Of a stretch of 6,646 nt of DNA, positions 1-5,490 are shown piece after piece. Position 1 is the first letter of the stretch. Each line of letters begins with the position of its first letter. Position numbers and translations under genes: made by a program. Under the pieces are notes generated by a model. That model worked only from the letters and a program-made list of their open reading frames with translations. It made no database searches and had not been told where the DNA came from. The stretch comes from Rhodoferax sp. (GTDB taxonomy: Bacteria > Pseudomonadota > Gammaproteobacteria > Burkholderiales > Burkholderiaceae_C): positions 1-6,646 of the forward strand of contig JAQGMQ010000680.1 of NCBI GenBank assembly GCA_028292305.1, written 5' to 3'.

Positions 1-1086
1 CTTGAACCCGGCCACCAGAAAGATGCCCAGATCCAGAATCGCCAGGTAACTGAACAGCACGAGATGGTTGCCGCCCCCGCCGGTGGACACCAGCACCGGG
101 GCCGCGAACCCGCCCGCCGCCGCCACATAGGCCAGCCAGGGCGCCGACTGGGCCACCGCGAGCAAGGTGGCGAAGACCGACGCGAGGAACAGGAAGCCGA
201 ACGCCAGCTCGGGCGGCAGCAGCTGGCTGAGCTTCAGGGCGCCCAGCGTGGTGAGGTAGAAGACGCCGATGCCCGCGCCCTGCAGGATCTGGCCGAAGCC
301 CGTGCCGCCCGCCTTGTCCTTGCCATGCCGCAGCCGCCAGCCCACGCCCAGCAACATGGCGCCGACCAGCGCCACGGCGGCATAACGCAGTTCGATCGGC
401 ACGGTGATCCGCTCGGCGGCATAACGCAGCAGGAACGCCAGCCCGAAAAACAGGATCAGCACACCAACCTTGACGATGGTGTTGCCGCCGAAGATCCATT
501 GGCGCAGGAAGGGGGGCATGCGCTCCTTGAGCGGGCGAGGCGGCGGCTGCGGCGGCTTTGGTGGTGCCTGCACTGCCGTGGCGCTCGTAGGTGGTGGCGC
601 AACTTGGGCGGCGCGCGTCAATGCGTTTGTGGGTTGCACGCCGGAAGCCTTGACGGCTGCAAGTGCGGGCGCCGCAGTGGCCAGCGCCTGCGTGTCCAGA
701 TCCCCTGCCTCCTCCTCCACGGCCTGATGTTGCGAGGCGGCGGGCTCCGCTGCCGCACGGCGGGGCAAGCCGGAAGGAAGCAGCTCCGGGGCTGGCGCCG
801 TAGCGGCCATGTCCACTTCAGTCGTGGCCTCGATTGAAGATGGTTGGCTGTTTTCGAGCTGCGCCAGGCGGCTCTGCAGCTTGGCCATTTGTGTCTCGAC
901 CACGCTGAGTCGCGTGGTCAATCTGGCCACCTCGCCGAAGGCCAGGCTGGCGCTTGCCGGTTTGCCCGTTTCGTGGCTCAGCAGCAGGGCCAGCCCCGTG
1001 CCGATGAGCAGGCCGACCAGCGCGCCCGGCAGGGCTCCAATCACCGCGCCGGCACCCAGACCCAGCAGGCACAAGAGGATTTTCAT
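1..1086 (-). CDS. DUF2339 family multi-pass membrane protein, N-terminal part (runs off the window)
   Basis: The reading frame is open from an ATG at 1086 to base 1 (362 codons, no stop), so the C-terminal part is outside the window. The N-terminus (about residues 2-36) is a long hydrophobic, glycine-rich segment, enough for one or two membrane helices. Residues 50-81 look like a coiled coil (regularly spaced Leu/Val with Arg, Gln and Glu). Residues 82-190 are a low-complexity linker rich in Ala, Pro, Gln, Thr and Glu. After it comes WIFGGNT at 197-203, then hydrophobic helices at about 204-222, 231-251, 264-286, 292-312, 317-332 and 341-361. This order, coiled coil, disordered linker, then a WxxGG(N) motif leading into many helices, is typical of DUF2339 inner-membrane proteins, which are usually about 900 residues. 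Their function is not known to me. A weak AAGGCAGG precedes the start. The family call is from recognition of the pattern, not a search. Confidence 0.85.
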   Translation of the reverse strand, partial: MKILLCLLGLGAGAVIGALPGALVGLLIGTGLALLLSHETGKPASASLAFGEVARLTTRLSVVETQMAKLQSRLAQLENSQPSSIEATTEVDMAATAPAPELLPSGLPRRAAAEPAASQHQAVEEEAGDLDTQALATAAPALAAVKASGVQPTNALTRAAQVAPPPTSATAVQAPPKPPQPPPRPLKERMPPFLRQWIFGGNTIVKVGVLILFFGLAFLLRYAAERITVPIELRYAAVALVGAMLLGVGWRLRHGKDKAGGTGFGQILQGAGIGVFYLTTLGALKLSQLLPPELAFGFLFLASVFATLLAVAQSAPWLAYVAAAGGFAAPVLVSTGGGGNHLVLFSYLAILDLGIFLVAGFK

Positions 1087-1140
1087 GGGCGACCTGCCTT
1101 GTCTTGAAGAGGCTCTGCGTCAGGAGCGCTCGTCTGGTGG

Positions 1141-1190
1141 TGCACCTCAAGGACAGGTGCAATGGATTTACGCAAATCCGATCATTGATC
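1141..1190 (-). promoter_or_regulatory. Three consecutive inverted repeats in the DUF2339 leader
   Basis: Three perfect dyads lie end to end about 55-105 nt upstream of the DUF2339 start. The first is TGCACCT (1141-1147) with AGGTGCA (1155-1161) around a 7-nt loop. The second is GGATTT (1164-1169) with AAATCC (1174-1179) around a 4-nt loop. The third is GATCA (1180-1184) with TGATC (1186-1190) around a single base. No U-tract follows in either direction, so a simple intrinsic terminator is not supported. They could be operators for a regulator, or stems in the 5' leader RNA if transcription starts in the AT-rich island beyond them. The dyads are seen in the sequence; the regulatory role is inference. 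Confidence 0.45.
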
Positions 1191-1196
1191 TCAGGA

Positions 1197-1260
1197 AATT
1201 ATCTTACTGAATAAAGTATACAAACATAAAATTAAATAATAGAGAATGGAAAATAATCAA
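1197..1260 (-). promoter_or_regulatory. AT-rich island, candidate promoter region for the DUF2339 gene
   Basis: Of these 64 bases 53 are A or T, in sharp contrast to the GC-rich surroundings. Read on the minus strand it offers TTGATT (1255-1260) and TTTAAT (1231-1236) with an 18-nt spacer, and a separate TATACT (1215-1220) without a good -35 partner. Either would give a leader of roughly 110-140 nt before the ATG at 1086, containing the three dyads. The match to the sigma70 consensus is only fair, so the exact promoter is uncertain. The island could equally be bound by a nucleoid protein or serve as an UP-type element. Confidence 0.35.
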
Positions 1261-1300
1261 AGACGTATTGGCTGCCGCTGCGCTGTTTTTTGGAGAAGGC

Positions 1301-1317
1301 GCGCCAAGGCCTGGCGC
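1301..1317. repeat. Small inverted repeat, GCGCCA/TGGCGC
   Basis: GCGCCA (1301-1306) and TGGCGC (1312-1317) form a perfect 6-bp stem around a 5-nt loop. There is a run of six T upstream on the plus strand (1285-1290), which is on the wrong side for a plus-strand terminator; on the minus strand the same run reads as A. I therefore do not call it a terminator. It may be chance in GC-rich DNA. Confidence 0.3.
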
Positions 1318-1416
1318 TGCTCTTCAGCACTGGCGTGCAAGGCTTGGGGTTTGCGGGTTGCCGCGCGACTGAGCCGCGGTCAAGGCCGATGGGAACGAAG
1401 TGCGCAGGCGCATGCT

Positions 1417-1446
1417 GCCGTCAGGGGCCGTCAGGGGCCGTCAGCG
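1417..1446. repeat. Three tandem copies of a 10-bp unit
   Basis: The unit GCCGTCAGGG occurs at 1417-1426 and 1427-1436 exactly, and a third time at 1437-1446 with one change (GCCGTCAGCG). It lies in non-coding DNA downstream of the methyltransferase gene. Such a short array could vary in copy number by slippage; no function can be assigned. Confidence 0.7.
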
Positions 1447-1462
1447 GATATCAGCAGGTGAT

Positions 1463-1487
1463 GACCGGCGGCGCCATCAAGCCGGTC
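1463..1487 (-). terminator. Possible 3' hairpin of the methyltransferase transcript (weak)
   Basis: GACCGGC (1463-1469) and GCCGGTC (1481-1487) are perfect 7-bp arms around an 11-nt loop, beginning 21 nt after the methyltransferase stop. All but one pair are G-C, so the RNA stem would be stable. No U-tract follows on the minus strand, so it is not a classical intrinsic terminator; it may protect the 3' end or act with Rho. Confidence 0.25.
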
Positions 1488-1508
1488 GGCGGCGCGGGTG
1501 GCGCGGTG

Positions 1509-2564
1509 CTAAGGCCGCGCCTCGTACACCAGGTTGAACGGCGTCTCCGCCGCCCGCCGGAAGCGGCTGAACCCGGCCCCCGTCACCACGCCGCGCATGC
1601 GCGCCTCGCCGGCCTGGGCGCCGAGGCAGGCGCCCACCTCCTGCGCGCGCGAGGCGGGGGTGCAGATGAAGGTCGACGCCGAATAGAACACCCGGCCCAC
1701 CGGGTTCAGGTTGTCTTCGAGCCGGTCGGCTGCGAACGGCTCGACGATCATCCAGGCGCCATCGGCTGCCAGGCTTTGCAGCACGTGGGCGCTGGCGCCT
1801 GCCGGGTCGCCCATGTCGTGCAGGCAGTCGAACATGGTCACCAGCGTGTAGGCGTTGCCCGGAAAGTCCTTGGCGCTGGCCGTCTCGAAGCGCGTGTTGC
1901 CGGCCACCCCGGCGGCCTCGGCCGAGGCGCGGGCGACTTCGATCGACGGCCCGTGGTAGTCGAAGCCGGTGAAGCGCGACTTCGGATAGGCCTGCGCCAT
2001 GATGATGGTCGACGCGCCGTGGCCGCAGCCCACATCGGCCACCTCGGCGCCTTCACGCAGGCGCGCTTCGGTGCCGCCCAGCGCGGGTAGCCAGCTTTGC
2101 ACCAGGTGCGCGGCATAACCGGGGCGGAAGAAGCGCTCGGTGCCGCGGAACAGCGAGGCATCGTGTTCGTGCCAGCCCAGGCCCAGGCCGGTGCGCAGTG
2201 CGCTGGCCATCTTGGGAATGGCCTTGAACTGCGCCACGGCGATCTGGAACGCGCCGGGGATGAAGGCCGGGCTGCCTTCCTCGGCCAGGGCGAAGGCCTG
2301 TTCCTCGCTCAGGCTGAACTGCTGGGTCGCCGGGTCGTAACCCACATAGCCGCTGGCGGCCTGGGCGCTCAGCCATTCGAGCAGGTAGCGGCGGTCGGTC
2401 TGTGTGCGTTGCGCCAGCATGGCCGCGTCGGCCGGCCTGGCGGCCAGCGCCTTGTAGAGCCCGAGCTGGTCGCCCACGACGACGGTCGCGGCATGCATCA
2501 CCGCCCCCAGGTCGTTGACGAAACCACCCATGAAGGCGTTGAGCTTTGCTTCGTCGATGGCCAT
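1509..2564 (-). CDS. SAM-dependent methyltransferase with N-terminal winged-helix domain
   Basis: The 351-residue product has two parts. Residues 1-100 look like the helical and winged-helix dimerisation domain seen in Rv2258c-like and O-methyltransferase-type enzymes: small molecule-type motifs such as VVGDQLGLYKALAARPA, then RRYLLEWLSAQAASGYV and a short acidic strand-turn. Residues 170-350 form a class I Rossmann methyltransferase: glycine motif I VADVGCGHGAS at 175-185, an acidic loop FDYHG at 201-205 after the second strand, FDCLHDMGDP at 245-254 (motif IV region, typical of the Methyltransf_12/25 type), and EPF at 265-267. Catalysis is therefore transfer of a methyl group from SAM to an unknown small molecule or other acceptor in the cytoplasm. 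The ATG at 2564 is preceded by AGGAG with 6-nt spacing and by its own promoter, so it is probably transcribed apart from the amidohydrolases. The Cys-rich AdoMet site (VGCGHG) is normal for the group. The substrate is not inferable. Confidence 0.9.
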   Translation of the reverse strand: MAIDEAKLNAFMGGFVNDLGAVMHAATVVVGDQLGLYKALAARPADAAMLAQRTQTDRRYLLEWLSAQAASGYVGYDPATQQFSLSEEQAFALAEEGSPAFIPGAFQIAVAQFKAIPKMASALRTGLGLGWHEHDASLFRGTERFFRPGYAAHLVQSWLPALGGTEARLREGAEVADVGCGHGASTIIMAQAYPKSRFTGFDYHGPSIEVARASAEAAGVAGNTRFETASAKDFPGNAYTLVTMFDCLHDMGDPAGASAHVLQSLAADGAWMIVEPFAADRLEDNLNPVGRVFYSASTFICTPASRAQEVGACLGAQAGEARMRGVVTGAGFSRFRRAAETPFNLVYEARP

Positions 2565-2570
2565 GCCGCG

Positions 2571-2575
2571 CTCCT
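2571..2575 (-). promoter_or_regulatory. Shine-Dalgarno site of the methyltransferase gene
   Basis: AGGAG on the minus strand lies 6 nt before the ATG at 2564. It is the best ribosome binding site in the window and fixes this start over other in-frame codons. Confidence 0.8.
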
Positions 2576-2577
2576 GG

Positions 2578-2594
2578 AGTTGCGACAGGCAACT
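2578..2594 (-). promoter_or_regulatory. Inverted repeat at the transcription start of the methyltransferase gene
   Basis: AGTTGC (2578-2583) and GCAACT (2589-2594) are perfect 6-bp arms around a 5-nt loop. The repeat overlaps the downstream half of the -10 box and the predicted +1, and ends 3 nt before the Shine-Dalgarno site. It is in the right place for a repressor operator or for a 5' leader hairpin that limits translation. The role is inference. Confidence 0.45.
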
Positions 2595-2619
2595 ATAGGC
2601 AGCGGGCCGCGGTTTTCAA
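2592..2619 (-). promoter_or_regulatory. Sigma70-type promoter of the methyltransferase gene
   Basis: On the minus strand TTGAAA (2614-2619) and TATAGT (2592-2597) match the -35 and -10 consensus at five of six positions each, with a 16-nt spacer. Transcription would start near 2585, giving a leader of about 20 nt that holds the AGGAG site. The promoter lies in the 89-bp gap after the stop of the upstream amidohydrolase, so the methyltransferase can be expressed independently. Confidence 0.65.
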
Positions 2620-2653
2620 GTGCGCGGTCCTTCGGCGTGGGGACGCGCCAGCC

Positions 2654-4120
2654 TCAAGCCCAGGGAAACACCGGTTGAACCAGGGGCTGAGCCTGCGCGT
2701 CGTCGAAGCGCCGTGCCGACTGGTTGGCCAACAGCTTCTCGAACTGCCGGTCGGCCTGGACCTGCAGCCCGGCCATGTCGACGCCGTTGACTTCGAAGTC
2801 CTGCATCACGCAGCGCCCGGCGATGTAGCTGGCCCGGCAGTCGGTGCCACGGCCGGCGAGGAACAGGTTTTTCAGCGGGTCGAAGATCGGGCCGAGGTGC
2901 GGCGCCGTCAGGTCGAAGACCACGATGTCGGCCTGCGCACCGGGCGTCAGCCGGCCGATGTCGTCGCGCCGCAAGGCCTTGGCGCCGCCGAGCGTGGCCG
3001 CGTTGAACAGGTCGGCCATGGTGGTCCGGGTGGCGCTCTTCTCCATGAGCCGCGCGGCGTACAGGCCGGTGCGCATGTTCTGCAGCAGGTCGGGCGGCCA
3101 GGTGTCGGTGCCCAGGCCGAGGTTGATGCCGGCAGCCTGGTAGCGGCCAAACGAATCCAGCGCCTCGCCGGTGCGCACGAAGACCTCGGGGCAATGGGCG
3201 ATGGTGGCGCCCGAGTCCACGAGCCGATGCCAGTCGGCGTCGCCGGTGCCAGTCACCGCCGGATGACCGCTGAGGTAGATGCCGTGCGGCAACACCGCGC
3301 GGTCGTTCAGAAGGCCCAGCTGTTCGAGCCAGCCCAGGGGCGTGTCGCCGCGCAGCCGCAGCACGGTCTCGAACTCATAGGCCGACTGGCAGCAATGCAG
3401 GCGCACCGGCGCGTTCAGCTCGGCGCTGGCGGCGGCGGTGCGGGCCAGCAGCGCGGGGGTGCAGGTCTCGATGCGGTCGGGCGCGAACAGGCCGCGCACC
3501 AGACCGCCGTGGGCGCCGTCGAAATCATTGAAGAAACGCAGCGCCGCGTCGAGCCCGGCCAGGCCGCGGGGCTCGTCCCAGAGCTGGCCCAGGCTGCGTT
3601 CCTGCGTGGCGATGGTGGTGCCGCTCATGTAGCACGGCCCGAGGTAGGCGCGGATGCCGAGTTCACCGGCCACCGCCGCCACGCCGGCAAACTCGTCGTA
3701 GTGCTCGGCCCATTGCCGGTAATACATCGAGGTGATCGGCAGTGCGGTGGTGATGCCGTTGCGGATCAGGTGGGTGAAGGCATAGCGGTATTTGAAGATC
3801 TCTTCTTCGGCTGTGTAGGCGTCCACCGGGCCGCGGCGGATGTAGTCGGCCGACCAGAGCCGGCCGTTGTCGATCTTGCTGCCGTTGTCCACGCCGAGCA
3901 CGCCCGAGTCGATGTCGCCGAGTGCGTCGAGGTCGATGAGTCCGGGGCTGATGACCGCGTGGCCGTAGTCGATGCTGCGGTCCACGTGGCCGGGGAAGTG
4001 GCGGCCGACGAATTCGATGGTGTCGCCGGAGAACACGACTTCGCCGTCGCGCCAGTAGACGTGGGACCGGGTCTGGGCGTCGTAGCCGATGACGCAGCTG
4101 GCTTTGAGGAGGGTGCGCAT
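2654..4120 (-). CDS. Amidohydrolase/chlorohydrolase-family protein lacking the HxH metal motif
   Basis: The 488-residue product has the full layout of the COG0402 (TRZ/ATZ, deaminase/chlorohydrolase) group: a small beta domain at both ends (residues 1-60 and about 410-450, including GAQADIVVFDL) and a TIM barrel between. Recognisable marks are ISPGLIDL (57-64), NGITTALPI (121-129), FAPDRIETCTPALL (212-225), LPHGIYLSGHP (277-287), GATIAHCPEVF (304-314) and LGLGTDTWPPDLL (335-346). His242, His279 and Asp339 sit where the third metal His, the second catalytic His and the metal Asp are expected. However, the usual HxH after PGxID is DAL here (Asp65 and Leu67), and the usual HxxE is HCCQ (Gln245). 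The protein may use other ligands (Asp65, Asp69, Asp71), a different chemistry, or be non-catalytic. Family members cleave C-N or C-Cl bonds in ring compounds. It follows the CodA-like gene by 167 bp. ATG 4120 has no Shine-Dalgarno site but no better start exists downstream. Confidence 0.88.
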   Translation of the reverse strand: MRTLLKASCVIGYDAQTRSHVYWRDGEVVFSGDTIEFVGRHFPGHVDRSIDYGHAVISPGLIDLDALGDIDSGVLGVDNGSKIDNGRLWSADYIRRGPVDAYTAEEEIFKYRYAFTHLIRNGITTALPITSMYYRQWAEHYDEFAGVAAVAGELGIRAYLGPCYMSGTTIATQERSLGQLWDEPRGLAGLDAALRFFNDFDGAHGGLVRGLFAPDRIETCTPALLARTAAASAELNAPVRLHCCQSAYEFETVLRLRGDTPLGWLEQLGLLNDRAVLPHGIYLSGHPAVTGTGDADWHRLVDSGATIAHCPEVFVRTGEALDSFGRYQAAGINLGLGTDTWPPDLLQNMRTGLYAARLMEKSATRTTMADLFNAATLGGAKALRRDDIGRLTPGAQADIVVFDLTAPHLGPIFDPLKNLFLAGRGTDCRASYIAGRCVMQDFEVNGVDMAGLQVQADRQFEKLLANQSARRFDDAQAQPLVQPVFPWA

Positions 4121-4178
4121 GGGGTGGGTGGGGTGTTCTGGGTGTGGGGTTTGGGTGTGGATGTGGGTGTGGGCAGGG
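4121..4178 (+). other. G-rich tract, predicted G-quadruplex on the plus strand
   Basis: Nine runs of three or four G fall within 58 bases (4121-4124, 4126-4128, 4130-4133, 4140-4142, 4146-4149, 4153-4155, 4165-4167, 4171-4173, 4176-4178), mostly separated by one to six bases, which is enough for two quadruplexes. The plus strand is the template for the neighbouring genes, so the RNA just before the ATG at 4120 would be C- and A-rich and little structured, with no Shine-Dalgarno site. Folding in vivo is inference. Confidence 0.55.
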
Positions 4179-4184
4179 AGCAGG

Positions 4185-4261
4185 CTTCGGCAAGCTCAGC
4201 CGTCCTTCGACAGGCGCAGGACGTACGGCTCACCCCCCGTTCGTCCCGAGCCTGTCGAAGG
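4185..4261. repeat. REP-like palindromic intergenic repeat
   Basis: The core is a pair of 25-base arms, 4204-4228 and 4237-4261, that pair at 22 of 25 positions around an 8-nt loop. Each arm is built on the motif CTTCGACAGGCTCAGG. A third, degenerate half copy (CTTCGGCAAGCTCAGC, 4185-4200) precedes it in direct orientation. I recall this motif as a dispersed intergenic repeat in many Burkholderiales and Xanthomonadales genomes; copy number here cannot be seen. It starts 26 nt after the stop of the CodA-like gene, so the transcript would carry a long hairpin that could limit read-through or protect the upstream message. There is no U-tract. Confidence 0.8.
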
Positions 4262-4287
4262 GCCTGGCGCGGTGCGCCACGCACTTG

Positions 4288-5490
4288 TCATCCAGCGATG
4301 AACACCCCGTCCCGCGCCACCACCTTGCCCCGGCTGATCACCGTCCGCGCCAGGCTGCGGTTCACCACCGCCTCGGCGATGTTCTCCGCCGGCAGCAACA
4401 GCAGGTTGGCCTGGCAACCCACGTCGAGCCCGTAGTCGGGAATGTTCAGCGCCGTGGCACCGCCCCGGCTCACCACGTCGAAAGCGGCCGCCAGGTCCTC
4501 GTCCTTGCTCCAGTTGAAGCGCAGCGCCATCAGCATGGCGCGCTCCAGCATGTCGCCGTTGCCCATCGGGCTCCAGGCGTCGCGGATGCCGTCGCTGCCC
4601 GAGCACACGTTCACGCCGCGGGTGCGCAGCATGGCCACGGGCGGCACGGTGACGTGGGGCGGGGCGCAGGTCATGATGGAGATGCGCAGCGCGGCCAGGC
4701 GGTCGGCCAACGTGGTCAGGTCGGCGGGCGGGAACGCGCCCAGCGCATAGGCGTGGCTGATCACCACCTGGCCTTGCAGGCCCATGGCTTCGGTCATGTC
4801 GGCGATGCGCTCGATCTCCCAGCGGCCCATCTCGCCGAGGTCGTGCAGGTGGATGTCGATGCCGCGGCCGTACTTCGCGGCCAGGGCGAAGATCTGCTCC
4901 AGGTGGCGGATCGGGTCGAGGTCGATGCCGGCCGGGTCGATGCCGCCGACCACGTCGCAGCCCAGCGCCAGAGCCTGCGCCATCAGCGCGTGGGTGCCCG
5001 GCGCGATCAGCAGGCCGCCCTGCGGAAACGCCACCAGCTGGAGATCGATCAGGTGTCTGTATTTTTCACGCAGCGCCAGCATGGCTTCGACATGCTGGAG
5101 GCCCCACACCGTCTGCACGTCGAGGTGGCTGCGGAAGTACAACGAGCCGCGGGCGATGCAGTGTTCGATCAGCGGGCCGGCGCGTTCGGCCATCGGCACC
5201 TTGAAGTCCTTCAGCACCGTGTGTTCGTTGGTGATGCGGTGGTTGCGGGTTGGGCCGGCGCTGTTCGGGCGCCAGGGCGTGGCCCACAGCGACTTGTCGA
5301 AATGCACATGGCTTTCGACCAAGGCGGGCAGCAGCAACCGGCCCTGGCCGTCAACCAGTGTGGCCATCTCCGCCGGGGCCGAGCCGGCCGGCAGCAGCGC
5401 GGAAATCTTGCCGTCGGCGAGCACGGCGTCGACGGCTTCGCGCCCCAGCGGGCGCACGTTGCGGATGACGGAGGAGGGCATCTTGTTCAT
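4288..5490 (-). CDS. Cytosine deaminase (CodA)-like amidohydrolase
   Basis: The 400-residue product matches the layout of E. coli cytosine deaminase and its relatives: LPALVESHVHFDKS (54-67) carries the HxH metal pair His61/His63, SHLDVQ (121-126), DLQLVAFPQGG (149-159), GCDVVGGIDP (177-186), IDIHLHDLGE (211-220) with third metal His214, VISHAYAL (233-240 in strand context, His236 region of the barrel; His246 in this numbering), and SGSDGIRDAWSP (297-308) with metal Asp300. The reaction would be hydrolytic removal of an amino group or ring C-N cleavage on a pyrimidine, triazine or similar substrate. The position of the catalytic Glu of CodA (HCDE, Glu217) is Asp217 here (HLHD), so specificity probably differs and I give no symbol. 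The start ATG at 5490 overlaps the stop of the flavin reductase gene in an ATGA; it also puts the metal His residues at the same numbers as in CodA. A second ATG at 5481 is possible. It ends before the REP-like repeat. Confidence 0.85.
   Translation of the reverse strand: MNKMPSSVIRNVRPLGREAVDAVLADGKISALLPAGSAPAEMATLVDGQGRLLLPALVESHVHFDKSLWATPWRPNSAGPTRNHRITNEHTVLKDFKVPMAERAGPLIEHCIARGSLYFRSHLDVQTVWGLQHVEAMLALREKYRHLIDLQLVAFPQGGLLIAPGTHALMAQALALGCDVVGGIDPAGIDLDPIRHLEQIFALAAKYGRGIDIHLHDLGEMGRWEIERIADMTEAMGLQGQVVISHAYALGAFPPADLTTLADRLAALRISIMTCAPPHVTVPPVAMLRTRGVNVCSGSDGIRDAWSPMGNGDMLERAMLMALRFNWSKDEDLAAAFDVVSRGGATALNIPDYGLDVGCQANLLLLPAENIAEAVVNRSLARTVISRGKVVARDGVFIAG
5487..5490 (-). other. ATGA start/stop overlap (translational coupling)
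   Basis: The ATG of the CodA-like gene (5490-5488) shares bases with the TGA of the flavin reductase gene (5489-5487). The preceding sequence has only a weak TGGA as ribosome binding site, so reinitiation by ribosomes finishing the upstream gene is the likely mode. It shows that the two genes share one message. Confidence 0.75.

Larger units (their letters stand above)
1087..1508. other. Intergenic region without a supported gene, about 420 bp
   Basis: This stretch separates the stop of the methyltransferase gene from the start of the DUF2339 gene. No frame on either strand gives a protein that looks real: the short plus-strand frame 1246-1461 is rich in Arg, Ala, Trp and Cys, with no recognisable motif and no well-placed Shine-Dalgarno site. 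It does hold structured DNA: three inverted repeats in a row (1141-1190), an AT-rich island (1197-1260), a small hairpin (1301-1317), a 10-bp triple tandem repeat (1417-1446) and an inverted repeat just after the methyltransferase stop (1463-1487). These are listed separately. Its likely role is leader and promoter for the DUF2339 gene plus 3' end of the methyltransferase transcript. Confidence 0.7.

Noticed and set aside
64..837. A 257-codon open frame on the plus strand opposite the DUF2339 gene
   Set aside because: Product is Arg, Gln and Gly rich without motifs, and the opposite strand encodes a convincing membrane protein.
1301..1317. Hairpin near a T-run as an intrinsic terminator
   Set aside because: The T-run is 5' of the stem on the plus strand and reads as A on the minus strand, so the order is wrong for termination in either direction.
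1246..1461. Short plus-strand frame in the intergenic region, beginning in the AT-rich island
   Set aside because: No spaced Shine-Dalgarno site, no family resemblance, and the frame runs through the 10-bp tandem repeat.
2546..4435. A 629-codon open frame on the plus strand opposite the third amidohydrolase
   Set aside because: It is antisense to a protein with clear family motifs, its product is low-complexity (Val, Gly, Ala, His, Glu) without recognisable domains, and long antisense frames are expected in GC-rich coding DNA.
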